Shown: piece by piece, positions 17,115 to 25,779 of the stretch
Layout of the letters: the number at the start of each line of letters is the position of its first letter
Position numbering within the stretch: the stretch's first letter is position 1
DNA from: Nitrospirota bacterium
Lineage (GTDB): Bacteria > JACPQY01
Reading direction: 5' to 3'
NCBI GenBank assembly: GCA_016180645.1
Contig: JACPAV010000006.1
Span: forward strand, 82,604-146,603
DNA length: 64,000 nucleotides
Made by a program: the position numbers and the translations under genes
Notes under the pieces: generated by a model
Database searches by the model: none
The model's input: the letters and a program-made list of their open reading frames with translations, nothing else
Told to the model about the DNA's origin: nothing

Positions 17115-17178
17115 GACCAGCAGCGTGACTGTGGCGAGAAGGAAGAGAGACCACGTTCCGCCCTTTTTCAGGGCGGTC

Positions 17179-18132
17179 TTATTTTTTCCTGCCAGCTTGA
17201 ACCTTCCCGAGGAGTTCCAGGGCTTCCTGATTCTGGGGATCGAGCTTGAGGACCGTTTCCATCCTGAGCGCCGCTTCTTGCGAATTTCCCTGCCGGAACC
17301 GCACGTGGCCGAGTCCGATCAGGCCCGATACATTCGCCGGATCGCCTTTGAGCACGGAAGAGAACTGAACGTCCGCCGTCGAAAGATCGTTCTGCCGCAG
17401 AGCCGTGTATCCGAGGCCGAGCTGCCCATCCGTACTTTCCGGTAGATCCTTCAGAGCGGACTCGAAGGCGATGCGAGCGCCCCCCATGTCACCCGTGTGA
17501 TAGGCGGCCCAGCCGCGAAGCAGGAACGCAGGCGGCTCCGGGGCGGCTATTCCCGAGAGGGTTTCGATTACCTGCGCATACTTCCGCTCGTCGAATTCCT
17601 GCTGGGCGCGATCCAGGAGTCGGGTGTCTTGCGAACGGTCCCCTTGGCGGATGAGGTAGCTCCCCGACTCCGTACCCCTGGCGTCCAGAAGCGCTTTCAC
17701 CCTGGCCACTCGATGGATTCCCAGATAGCAGTGAACATAAACTTTTCCGTCGATCCCGGCGATGCCGGCTGCCGCTTCAGCGGCACGTTGCTCCGCATCC
17801 GCGCCAAGCGCTTTTCCAAGAATGCTCGCCATGGGGAGATTGATTACCGTTACGCCGTATTTTTCACCCAGCGTTTTCTCGCGTTTCAGCAGCACCGCCT
17901 CATAGGGAACCCTGGGATCGAGAAGGCTGGCGATGGTTTTCACCCCATGGCCTCGAAGGATTTCGAAGTCGCTCTCGACCGGGTACGGCCCGATGATGAC
18001 CTTGCCACCGGTATCGGAAATCTTGCCGCGGAACAGGCTCGTCAATGGATTGTCCGGCGTCAGGAGAATCCAGACCGCCGCGACCCCGAGGAGAACCCCG
18101 GCGCCAATAATTGACCACACCCAACGCTTCAT
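17179..18132 (-). CDS. Membrane-anchored dual-specificity-phosphatase/TPR fusion protein
   Basis: 317 aa. One N-terminal transmembrane helix (WSIIGAGVLLGVAAVWILL) is followed by a cysteine-phosphatase-like domain (about 35-170) with the CX5R loop in VYVHCYLGIHRVARV. The C-terminal half (about 175-310) has four TPR-like helix pairs (for example LLRGWAAYHTGDMGGARIAFE and LIGLGHVRFRQGNSQEAALR). The general-acid Asp is not obvious. The fusion suggests a phosphatase recruited to a protein partner through the TPR. It ends in a run of six A before TAA, and the next ORF starts in the +1 frame there. Confidence 0.7.
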   Translation of the reverse strand: MKRWVWSIIGAGVLLGVAAVWILLTPDNPLTSLFRGKISDTGGKVIIGPYPVESDFEILRGHGVKTIASLLDPRVPYEAVLLKREKTLGEKYGVTVINLPMASILGKALGADAEQRAAEAAAGIAGIDGKVYVHCYLGIHRVARVKALLDARGTESGSYLIRQGDRSQDTRLLDRAQQEFDERKYAQVIETLSGIAAPEPPAFLLRGWAAYHTGDMGGARIAFESALKDLPESTDGQLGLGYTALRQNDLSTADVQFSSVLKGDPANVSGLIGLGHVRFRQGNSQEAALRMETVLKLDPQNQEALELLGKVQAGRKK

Positions 18133-18193
18133 AATTTTTCTCGTTTACCCGGTAGCGCGATGCTTTACAAGAGGAGAAGGTTACGACCGGGTG

Positions 18194-18331
18194 CTTGAGC
18201 CAAGATGGCGATGGCACCGGCTTCCTTGATTGCGGGCAGGATTGCCCGCATGACGAAACCCAGTGCCTGAGCCAGGAAGGCGATGGTATTCGCTTCCTCT
18301 GACGTCGGCAGGATTGCCGACATCAGGAAGC
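18194..18331. repeat. Two tandem 72-bp units, each with a large hairpin
   Basis: Units begin near 18194 and 18266 with TTGAGCC / CTGAGCC and share GGCGATGG..GCTTCCT. Each contains a palindrome with a GGAT loop: TGCGGGCA/TGCCCGCA at 18231-18250 and GTCGGCA/TGCCGAC at 18304-18321. The stem bases differ between units but remain fully paired, which indicates selection on structure. The second hairpin is extended by GCTTCCT/AGGAAGC. The array ends four nt before the tRNA gene. Confidence 0.75.
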
Positions 18332-18334
18332 GAA

Positions 18335-18406
18335 TGCCGGCGGGCCGGATTGAACGGCCAACCTAGGGCTTATGAGACCCTCGCTCTGCCATTGAGCTAC
18401 ACCGGC
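18335..18406 (-). tRNA. tRNA-Met (anticodon CAU)
   Basis: The minus-strand cloverleaf folds completely. The acceptor stem GCCGGTG pairs with CGCCGGC with one T-G pair, the D-arm contains AGCTCAATGGCAGAGC, the anticodon loop is CTCATAA within AGGGT/GCCCT, and the T-arm is GCCGTTCAATCCGGC. CCA is not encoded. G1-C72 pairing argues against initiator tRNA; elongator Met or a CAU tRNA-Ile2 both remain possible. The 5' half is the island attachment sequence. Confidence 0.93.
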
Positions 18407-18408
18407 GA
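18370..18408. repeat. Left attachment repeat (attL) inside tRNA-Met
   Basis: 39 bp beginning TTATGAGACCCTCGCTCTGC, identical to 35196-35234 except for A versus G at position 18400. The repeat covers the anticodon loop and everything 5' of it in the tRNA, so the 5' half of the working tRNA gene was supplied by the element. Confidence 0.88.
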
Positions 18409-18436
18409 CTTAGTTGTTTCGCAAGGTTAGCCGACC

Positions 18437-19603
18437 TCACCGCCTTTTGCCATCCCCCTCGGTGGCTGTCTTGATGGCTGTTGGGTCCCCTACCTTCACG
18501 TCCGAAAGCTTCTCAACAGCCGACTTCATGTGGTCGGGTGAAAAATGTGCATAACGAAGGACCAAACTGAGCGACTTGGGGGAATGACCCAGGAGCTTCC
18601 CGATTTCAGCAAGTGGCACGCCAGCCATGGCCAGGCGACTCGCGAAATCGTGGCGCAGATCGTGAAAATGTACGTCGTCTACTCCCGCCCGCTTCGCAAG
18701 ACGTCTGAAAAAATTCGACAAGTAGTGGACGGCCCTGCCGAACCACGCGGGGAAAATGGGGAGCTCCTTGATTTGCCCCGATGGGAGCGTAGTCACATTG
18801 CCCGCATCCCTTACCTGGACTCTCCGGATCACTCGGAGCCGAAGCCCCCATAGAATTTCGTACACTTCGCTGTTCATCGGTACCTCGTACGTCTTACCGC
18901 CCTTATTCTCCCGGACCGTGATAGTGCGCTTGTGAAAATCAGCATCGCCCCACCGGAGCGATGTGAGTCCCGTCAGGCGAATCCCCGTGTTCCACGCGAT
19001 CCTGATCAGCGGGATGTTCTCCGTGTCACATGCCGATAGCAACTTCGCGCGCTCATCTTCGCTCAGATACCTGACCCGGTCATTGTCCTCCGTGAGGAAA
19101 AGCCCCCGCTTCTTGGGGAATGCGGCGGGGTTCGTCTTGACCCTCGTCTTAGGGTCGATCATCGAACGATAGTAGATAGCCCGGAGAGTCCCGATGTATC
19201 GATTCACAGTTCCCGGTTCATGTCCCTCTATGAGACGTTGTTTCACGCTCTCAATGTCGTCGGGCGTAATCGTATCGGCGGGCCGATCCCCAAGAACCTT
19301 CGTCCAAAACTTTACGTGACGTTCAATCGACGGCATGTACTTCCCATTTTTCACCGCGTACTCAACATAAGCCGACGCAATTTTTCGGAATTGAATTGTT
19401 CCTGCTCGCCCGACCGACTCCGGGAAGAATTTTGCTTCCCGCACTTCCGTTTTGCGCTTCCGATAGACCTCAACGGCCAGCCCCCTCGGGCCAACTTTTT
19501 CTCGGTGACGTTTCCCGATCTGGTCATAGAACACTACCCACCACACTCCCGATGCCTTGGGGTACTCGTACACACCCCGCTGTTTCTTCGCCTGCCTTCC
19601 CAT
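18437..19603 (-). CDS. Tyrosine recombinase/phage-type integrase
   Basis: 388 aa from ATG 19603; the frame is open further upstream but without homology. The N-terminal arm-binding and core-binding domains (about 1-180) are followed by the catalytic domain. Its residues are Arg in WNTGIRLTGLTSLRW, a Lys in ENKGGKTYEVP, the HxxR box in HDLRHDFASRLAMAG, His in KLLGHSPKS and the nucleophile Tyr in VLRYAHFSPDH. It lies directly beside tRNA-Met and transcribes toward it, as expected for the integrase of a tRNA-integrated island. Confidence 0.93.
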   Translation of the reverse strand: MGRQAKKQRGVYEYPKASGVWWVVFYDQIGKRHREKVGPRGLAVEVYRKRKTEVREAKFFPESVGRAGTIQFRKIASAYVEYAVKNGKYMPSIERHVKFWTKVLGDRPADTITPDDIESVKQRLIEGHEPGTVNRYIGTLRAIYYRSMIDPKTRVKTNPAAFPKKRGLFLTEDNDRVRYLSEDERAKLLSACDTENIPLIRIAWNTGIRLTGLTSLRWGDADFHKRTITVRENKGGKTYEVPMNSEVYEILWGLRLRVIRRVQVRDAGNVTTLPSGQIKELPIFPAWFGRAVHYLSNFFRRLAKRAGVDDVHFHDLRHDFASRLAMAGVPLAEIGKLLGHSPKSLSLVLRYAHFSPDHMKSAVEKLSDVKVGDPTAIKTATEGDGKRR

Positions 19604-19617
19604 CTTCAAACCTCCAA

Positions 19618-19809
19618 TTATTCCTTTCCGCCGATCCGCAAGGCTCCGTCCATGATCTTTTGAATCACCTCCTCCCTGAAGCGAAGAGCACGCCCTAATT
19701 TCACCACCGCTCCCACCGGGAACTTTTTCAGATAGACCCATTTGTAGACCGTACTAACCTTCAGCCCGAGCTTTTCAGCCAGGTCAGGGGGTCTGATGAG
19801 TTTCTGCAT
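19618..19809 (-). CDS. AlpA/MerR-like DNA-binding protein, probable excisionase
   Basis: 63 aa from ATG 19809. It has a winged-helix pattern: LIRPPDLAEKLGLKVSTVYK, then WVYLKKFP and VVKLGRALRFREEVI, as in AlpA-type and helix-turn-helix-17 excision factors. It lies 14 nt upstream of the integrase start on the same strand. This is the usual place for a recombination-directionality factor that controls excision of the island. Confidence 0.75.
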   Translation of the reverse strand: MQKLIRPPDLAEKLGLKVSTVYKWVYLKKFPVGAVVKLGRALRFREEVIQKIMDGALRIGGKE

Positions 19810-19814
19810 CGCGC

Positions 19815-20141
19815 CTACCTCCTCCCCTTGTCCTGGGGTGAAACAATCGTGCCATAGAGTCGTGCCGCCAAAACGCCCGCCGCGAGGATCAATCCTCCGA
19901 CGGCCGCAGCTTTGGCGATCTCCTTCCCGAAATGCCGCTGGTCCGCCGCCCTTCGGAGCTTGAGGCACTCGCTCTGAAGAATTCCCAGGACCTGCCTCGC
20001 CAGCGGGTCTAGCCGAACTTCCTTGCCTCCCGCAGCTTCCCACCTGAAAATGCTACTCGGGTGAACACCAGCAGCCTTCGCCAGCTGTATCGGCGACAGC
20101 CCGAGACACTCTCGAAGGTCTTCGATCTCCTGTCCGGTCAT
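19815..20141 (-). CDS. XRE-family HTH protein with a C-terminal membrane helix
   Basis: 108 aa from ATG 20141. The N-terminal helix-turn-helix is DLRECLGLSPIQLAKAAGVH plus SSIFRWE. The C-terminus carries a hydrophobic stretch (AAAVGGLILAAGVLAARLYG) that could anchor it. It is separated by 5 nt from the AlpA-like gene and likely starts the int operon. Upstream are AT-rich repeats (TATATAGAGTCTTATATA) that could be its own operator, between this gene and the divergent hsdR. Confidence 0.65.
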   Translation of the reverse strand: MTGQEIEDLRECLGLSPIQLAKAAGVHPSSIFRWEAAGGKEVRLDPLARQVLGILQSECLKLRRAADQRHFGKEIAKAAAVGGLILAAGVLAARLYGTIVSPQDKGRR

Positions 20142-20228
20142 ATTTATATAGAGTCTTATATACAATCCTATACAAGTCAAGCGATTTTTCTCCCTCAGGA
20201 GGTGTGCCAATGAGGGTGCTCCGAGAGG

Positions 20229-20257
20229 TGGACTGCTCAACAGCGGAGTCGTACAAT
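20229..20257 (+). promoter_or_regulatory. hsdR: Putative promoter of the hsdRMS operon
   Basis: TGGACT at 20229-20234 and TACAAT at 20252-20257 are separated by 17 bp. The hsdR ATG is 13 nt after the -10 box, so the leader would be only about 7 nt and no ribosome-binding site is visible. Confidence 0.4.
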
Positions 20258-20270
20258 TACCGGAATTGAC

Positions 20271-22964
20271 ATGGTGCAGGGGCTGGGCGACGAACTAGAG
20301 TGGAAGACCCGGAAAAAGCGAATCGATCCGAGGCTGGATGCCTGCGACTGGAGATTACCCACGAAAGGGCAAGTGCCCCTTCGGACGCCGTACCGGACCG
20401 AGGAATACCCTACAGATAACGGGCCGGCAGATTACGCCCTGCATCTTGACGGGAAAGTTCTTGGGATCGTCGAGGCGAAGAAGGTAACACTCGGTCCGCA
20501 GAACGTTCTGACTCAAGCAGAGCGGTATGCACGCGGGGCCACCAATAACGGGTTCGATTTCAATGGACTGCGTGTACCGTTCCTCTATTCGACCAACGGT
20601 GAAGTGATCTGGTTCCATGATATCCGACATCCCCTAAACCGGTCCCGTCGCATCGCCGGATTCCACACGCCCGAAGCCCTAAAAGAGCAACTTGGCCGCG
20701 ATTTCGACGCCTCCTGCCGATGGTTTACGGAGAATGCGAATGCCCACCCAAGATTGCGCCCCTACCAAGTAGAGGCAAACACCGCCACGGAGCAGGCCAT
20801 CGCGAACCGGAAACGCGAAATGCTCGTGGCGATGGCCACGGGCTCCGGCAAGACGTTCACCATGGCGAATCAGATGTATCGATTCATGAAGTCCGGTGTA
20901 TCCAAGCGCATTCTTTTCCTGGTGGATCGGCGGGCGCTCGCCGCCCAAGCCGTTCGCACGCTCGCCTCATTCGAACCGGAACCCGGACAGAAGTTCGACA
21001 AGCTCTACGAGGTTTACAGCCAACGTTTCCACCGCGACGATCTCGACGAAGAGGAGAAATTCGATCCGGAAGTCCTTCCGTCAGACTACCTGCTGAAGCC
21101 CAGCCCCGATCACTCGTTCGTTTACGTCTGCACCATCCAGCGAATGGCGATAAATCTTTTTGGACGGAACGCGATTTTCGGCTCGGGCGACGAGGAAATC
21201 GACGAGGATGCCGATCACCTCGATATCCCTATCCACGCCTTCGATGTCGTCATCGCCGACGAGTGCCACCGAGGCTACACATCTCAAGAACTTTCGGTCT
21301 GGCGGAACACGCTCGACCACTTCGATGCGATCAAAATCGGCCTCACCGCCACACCCGCCGCGCACACGACGAGCTATTTCAAGGAAGTCGTCTTCCGATA
21401 TGAGTACGAACGAGCCGTCCGGGAGGGCTATCTCGTGGATTACGATCCCGTTGCCGTTCACTCCGATGTGCGGCTGCGCGGCGTGTTCGTCAAAGAAGGG
21501 GAGAAAGTTGAGAGGGTGGATACGGAGACCGGAAACGAGCAACTCGATCTCATGGAGGACGAGAGGCATTTCGACGTGCCGGAGGTGGAACAGCACGTCA
21601 CGTCTCCGGATTCCAATCGCAAGATCATTGAAGAACTCAAGAAACACGCCTTGGAGCATGAACAGAAATACGGGCGCTTTCCCAAGACGTTGATCTTCGC
21701 CGCAAACGACCTGCCGCACACCTCCCATGCCAATCAGCTCGTCGACATCTGCCGCCGGGCATTCGAACGGGGCGATGCCTTCGTTCAAAAGATCACGGGA
21801 TCGAAGGACGTCGACCGACCTCTCCAGCGCATCCGGGAATTCCGCAACCGTCCCCTTCCGGGTATCGTCGTCTCGGTCGACATGATGTCCACCGGGGTCG
21901 ACATCCCCGATCTGGAATTCATCGTTCTCCTTCGGCCCATCAAGTCCCGCATCCTTTTTGAGCAGATGCTGGGCCGGGGCACCCGGAAGGGCGAAAAACA
22001 TCCGGACAAATCCCATTTCACGGTATTCGACTGCTTCGGCGGTTCTCTTTTGGAATACTTCCGGAAGGCCACGGCAATTTCGGCCATCGCGCCGGAACGG
22101 GTGGCCCGGACCATCGAAGAGGTCATCAATGATGTCTGGAGCAACCGGGACCGCGAGTACAACATCTGTTGCCTGGTGAAGCGGCTTCAACGTATCAACA
22201 AGGAGATCGCGCCCGAGGGACGTGACAATCTGAAAGTTTTCTTGCCTGATGGCGATCTGGGCCGATACGCTCAAGGACTCCCCCACGCGCTCAATCAGGA
22301 TTTCGTTGCCACGATGAAGCTCTTACGCGATCCCGACTTTCAGAAACTCCTGACCGATTTCCCCCGACCGAAACGCGTCTTTTACGTGGCCATCGAGAGC
22401 CAGGACACCGTCAGCTCGGAAGTCCTCATCCGGGATGCGGTTGGAAACGAATGGACGCCGGGGGACTACATCAAGGCCTTCCACGCTTTTGTTCGGGAGA
22501 ATCCGGATCAGATCCAGGCGATTGGAATCCTCCTCAACCGACCCCAGGATTGGGGGATGGAGGCGCTCGTCGATCTTCAGAGCAAGCTGGCGGTCACCAA
22601 ACTGCGGTTCACTGTGAAGAACTTGCAGACGGCCTACGGCGCACGCTACAAGAAAGCCCTGGTGGACATCATCTCGATGATCAAGCATGCGGCACGCGAG
22701 GGGGAACCTCTCCTGACCGCCGAGGAGAGGGTTGAGAAGGTGTTCAACATCATCAGGTCGCGCTACGAATTCAGCTACGAACAACAGAATTGGCTCGCCA
22801 GAATCCGCGAGCATCTCGTGGCCAATTTGTCCATCGACCCGAAGGACTTCGACGAGATTCCTGTTCTCTCGCGCGAGGGAGGATGGCAGAAAGCCAGAGG
22901 TGTTTTCGAGAAGGGCCGGCTTCGCCAAATCCTCCAGGATTTCAACCAATCCATCGCCGCATGA
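20271..22964 (+). CDS. hsdR: Type I restriction enzyme, R (restriction/translocase) subunit
   Basis: 897 aa. The N-terminal nuclease has the PD-(D/E)XK residues Asp54 (GPADYAL) and Glu68-x-Lys70 (IVEAKK). The SF2 translocase follows: ATGSGKT at 189-195, DECHR at 330-334, GLTATPA, VSVDMMSTGVDIPDLE and EQMLGRGTR (motifs V-VI). The C-terminal ~250 aa is the family's HsdM-binding helical region. All catalytic motifs are intact. It cleaves unmodified DNA after ATP-driven translocation when bound to HsdM/HsdS. The stop overlaps the hsdM start (ATGA). Confidence 0.94.
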   Translation: MVQGLGDELEWKTRKKRIDPRLDACDWRLPTKGQVPLRTPYRTEEYPTDNGPADYALHLDGKVLGIVEAKKVTLGPQNVLTQAERYARGATNNGFDFNGLRVPFLYSTNGEVIWFHDIRHPLNRSRRIAGFHTPEALKEQLGRDFDASCRWFTENANAHPRLRPYQVEANTATEQAIANRKREMLVAMATGSGKTFTMANQMYRFMKSGVSKRILFLVDRRALAAQAVRTLASFEPEPGQKFDKLYEVYSQRFHRDDLDEEEKFDPEVLPSDYLLKPSPDHSFVYVCTIQRMAINLFGRNAIFGSGDEEIDEDADHLDIPIHAFDVVIADECHRGYTSQELSVWRNTLDHFDAIKIGLTATPAAHTTSYFKEVVFRYEYERAVREGYLVDYDPVAVHSDVRLRGVFVKEGEKVERVDTETGNEQLDLMEDERHFDVPEVEQHVTSPDSNRKIIEELKKHALEHEQKYGRFPKTLIFAANDLPHTSHANQLVDICRRAFERGDAFVQKITGSKDVDRPLQRIREFRNRPLPGIVVSVDMMSTGVDIPDLEFIVLLRPIKSRILFEQMLGRGTRKGEKHPDKSHFTVFDCFGGSLLEYFRKATAISAIAPERVARTIEEVINDVWSNRDREYNICCLVKRLQRINKEIAPEGRDNLKVFLPDGDLGRYAQGLPHALNQDFVATMKLLRDPDFQKLLTDFPRPKRVFYVAIESQDTVSSEVLIRDAVGNEWTPGDYIKAFHAFVRENPDQIQAIGILLNRPQDWGMEALVDLQSKLAVTKLRFTVKNLQTAYGARYKKALVDIISMIKHAAREGEPLLTAEERVEKVFNIIRSRYEFSYEQQNWLARIREHLVANLSIDPKDFDEIPVLSREGGWQKARGVFEKGRLRQILQDFNQSIAA

Positions 22965-24400
22965 GTGACGTCGTCCAAAAACTTTGGGGCTTTTGCCACA
23001 CCCTCCGTCACGACGGCATCAGCTACGGCGACTACATCGAACAAATCACCTATCTGCTCTTTCTGAAAATGGCCGACGAGAAGGACGTGAGAATTCCCAA
23101 AGCGTGCGCGTGGCCCGAACTTCGTGCCCAATCGGGCAGCGACCTTCTCGACGGCTACGTGGATATTCTCCGAAAGCTTGGGAAGGAGAAAGGCATCCTC
23201 GGTGATATCTACTCCTCCGCGCAGTCGCGGTTCCGGAATCCCGTCAATCTCAAGAAATTGATCAGTTTGATCGATGAGACGGAATGGACGGCGCTCGGCG
23301 TGGACGTGAAGGCCGAAGCCTACGAGGGCCTCCTGGAAAAAGCGGCCAGCGAGGGCAAGAAAGGAGCGGGGCAATACTTCACCCCGCGCATTCTGATCCA
23401 GTCGATTGTCCGTTGCATGAAACCCGATCCGAGGAAACACGCCGAGTTCACTATTTGCGATCCCGGCTGCGGAACGGGTGGATTTCTCGTGGCGGCGTAT
23501 GAATGGCTTGTCGGTCGAACAAAGGGCGGCGCGCTGGATCGCGAGATCGCAAAGCGAATTAGGGCGAAAACCTATTTCGGCCAGGACCTCGATCCCCAGC
23601 CGCGCCGTCTTGCCCTGATGAATCTCTATCTCCACGGTTTGGAGGCGGTCATCGCGCTGGGCGACTCAATCTACGAGCCACCGGGAAGTGAGAAGTTCGA
23701 TGTTGTCCTGACGAATCCACCTTTCGGGACGCGAGGCGCGAACCAAGCGCCGGACCGGGAAGATTTCACCGTGGCCACGTCGAATAAACAGCTCAATTTC
23801 GTCCAGCACGTCCTCACCATTCTGAAGCCCGGCGGTCGGGCGGCGATTGTGTTGCCGGACAATTGCTTGTTCGAGGATCAGGCCGGAGAGGTGATGAAAA
23901 TACTCACCGAGGATTGCGATCTCCATACGGTATTACGCTTGCCGCGTGGGACCTTCACCCCCTACAGCCAGGGCGTGAAGGCAAATGTTGTGTTTTTCAC
24001 CAAGGGATACGCGACGGAGACGGTATGGATTTACGACGCCCGAACGAACGTGCCGGGGATCACCAAGAAAGATCGCCCGCTCGCGCCGAAGCACTTCGAG
24101 GGATTCGAGAAGTGCTATGGCTCCGATCCGAATGGCCGTGGAAAACGGAATCCGACGGACTCGAAGGAGGATCGTTGGCGGAGCTTCCATATTTCAGATG
24201 TCAAAACCCACGATTTCAAGCTGGACAGCTTCAAATGGCTCAAGGAAGACTCCCTTGAGGACGCCGATGACCTCCCGGACCCAGAGGAACTCGTAGCCGA
24301 CGCCGTTTCCGAACTCAATGCCGCCATGAAGGATTTGAACAAGATCATGGCGTATCTTGAGAATGGAGAAGCGGTACCAAACAAACCGAAGGGGACATGA
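22961..24400 (+). CDS. hsdM: Type I restriction-modification DNA methyltransferase subunit
   Basis: 479 aa from the ATG that overlaps the hsdR stop. The N-terminal helical domain (LWGFCHTLRHDGISYGDYIE, LLFLKMADEKD) precedes the SAM-binding fold with GAGQYFTPR and DPGCGTGGFLVAAYEW. The catalytic motif is VVLTNPPFGTRG, NPPF being the adenine-N6 signature. It methylates the recognition sequence read by HsdS and completes the HsdR2M2S complex. The stop overlaps the hsdS start by 4 nt. Confidence 0.95.
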   Translation: MSDVVQKLWGFCHTLRHDGISYGDYIEQITYLLFLKMADEKDVRIPKACAWPELRAQSGSDLLDGYVDILRKLGKEKGILGDIYSSAQSRFRNPVNLKKLISLIDETEWTALGVDVKAEAYEGLLEKAASEGKKGAGQYFTPRILIQSIVRCMKPDPRKHAEFTICDPGCGTGGFLVAAYEWLVGRTKGGALDREIAKRIRAKTYFGQDLDPQPRRLALMNLYLHGLEAVIALGDSIYEPPGSEKFDVVLTNPPFGTRGANQAPDREDFTVATSNKQLNFVQHVLTILKPGGRAAIVLPDNCLFEDQAGEVMKILTEDCDLHTVLRLPRGTFTPYSQGVKANVVFFTKGYATETVWIYDARTNVPGITKKDRPLAPKHFEGFEKCYGSDPNGRGKRNPTDSKEDRWRSFHISDVKTHDFKLDSFKWLKEDSLEDADDLPDPEELVADAVSELNAAMKDLNKIMAYLENGEAVPNKPKGT

Positions 24401-25773
24401 TAGTTACAGCACCCAACTCGGCGACCGGCACTCCTTCGGCTCCGAGTCACTCTGAACTCCCCGAACGGTGGACAATTGCCAAGCTTCTGGAGGTTTGCGA
24501 GCTGAATCCGAAGAAGCCGGCGAGGAACGCCCTGCCGAAAACCGCTCCAGTATCATTCGTGCCAATGGCGGCGGTAGACGAGAAGGAGGGCGCGATTCGT
24601 ATAGTCCATGAGCGGGCATTCGCAAGCGTAAGGAATGGGTACACTGCCTTTCGTGAAGGCGACGTATTGATGGCAAAAATCACCCCGTGTATGGAGAATG
24701 GCAAAGCGGCTGTTGCCCGAGGCTTGAAGAATGGGATCGGTTTCGGATCAAGCGAATTCCATGTTCTCCGTCCGTCCCCGCAGGTGTTGCCTGAGTTCAT
24801 CTTTCACTTCATTCGGCAAGAATCGTTCAGAAGGCGCGCCGAAAATGAAATGACGGGTTCAGTGGGGCAAGAAAGGGTACCAACGGAATTCTTCGACGAT
24901 GTCGAGATTCCGTTTGCGCGCATATCAGACCAGAAGCGGCTTGTGGCGGTCGTTGAAACCCTGCTCGCCCAAGCCCATTCCGCCCGCGAACGTTTGGCGC
25001 GGGTGCGTGGAATAATGAAGCGCTTCCGTCAGTCCGTCCTCGCCGCCGCCTGCTCCGGCCGCCTCACCGCCGACTGGCGGGAGGAGGAGGCCGTGGCTTC
25101 AGAGATCGCTGACGAGCCTTGGCAATTCGAAAGCATCGCTTCTGTGTGCTCAGAGGTTGTCGACTGCCCACACTCAACTCCAAAGTGGGCCGACAGGGGC
25201 GAGATCTGTCTAAGAACCACAAATTTCACCATTGATGGGTTGGATCTTTCGACCGTACGGTACGTTTCGCGTGAGACCTACAGTCAGCGGGTGATCCGGC
25301 TAGAGCCGAGGCAGGACGACATTGTGTATAGCCGAGAAGGAGGAATCCTCGGAATAGCATGTATCATTCCAGCGGGCCTTCGCGCGTGCCTGGGTCAGCG
25401 GATGATGCTTATGCGTTGCAACCAGAAGACAATTCGGGCCAATTTTCTTTGCCATGTACTGAACTCCCCTCAGATGATGCATCGCGTAGTAGAACTCACC
25501 GGCGGGAGCGCTTCTCCGCATCTCAATGTAGGGGTCATTAAGAGGTTTCCAGTTCCATCTCCTCGACTAGAAGAGCAGGATGAAATTCTCCGTCGCGTCG
25601 AGTCCCTTTTCAGGCTCGCGGACAAAATCGAGGAGCGCGTTTCCACCGCCGCCGCCCGCGCCGACAAACTCACCCAATCCATCCTCGCCAAAGCCTTCCG
25701 CGGCGAACTTTTCCTCACGCATGCTGATTCAACCCATTGCGAACCGACCTCCGGACATGCAATTAAACGATGA
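24397..25773 (+). CDS. hsdS: Type I restriction-modification specificity subunit
   Basis: 458 aa with two target-recognition domains (about 20-195 and 235-415), each followed by a coiled-coil spacer (SDQKRLVAVVETLLAQAHSA and LEEQDEILRRVESLFRLADK). The tail LTQSILAKAFRGELF is the conserved end of HsdS. Two intact domains imply a bipartite recognition site, which cannot be predicted from sequence. It converges on the SIR2-like gene with only 6 nt between stops. Confidence 0.94.
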   Translation: MIVTAPNSATGTPSAPSHSELPERWTIAKLLEVCELNPKKPARNALPKTAPVSFVPMAAVDEKEGAIRIVHERAFASVRNGYTAFREGDVLMAKITPCMENGKAAVARGLKNGIGFGSSEFHVLRPSPQVLPEFIFHFIRQESFRRRAENEMTGSVGQERVPTEFFDDVEIPFARISDQKRLVAVVETLLAQAHSARERLARVRGIMKRFRQSVLAAACSGRLTADWREEEAVASEIADEPWQFESIASVCSEVVDCPHSTPKWADRGEICLRTTNFTIDGLDLSTVRYVSRETYSQRVIRLEPRQDDIVYSREGGILGIACIIPAGLRACLGQRMMLMRCNQKTIRANFLCHVLNSPQMMHRVVELTGGSASPHLNVGVIKRFPVPSPRLEEQDEILRRVESLFRLADKIEERVSTAAARADKLTQSILAKAFRGELFLTHADSTHCEPTSGHAIKR

Positions 25774-25779
25774 GGCAGA

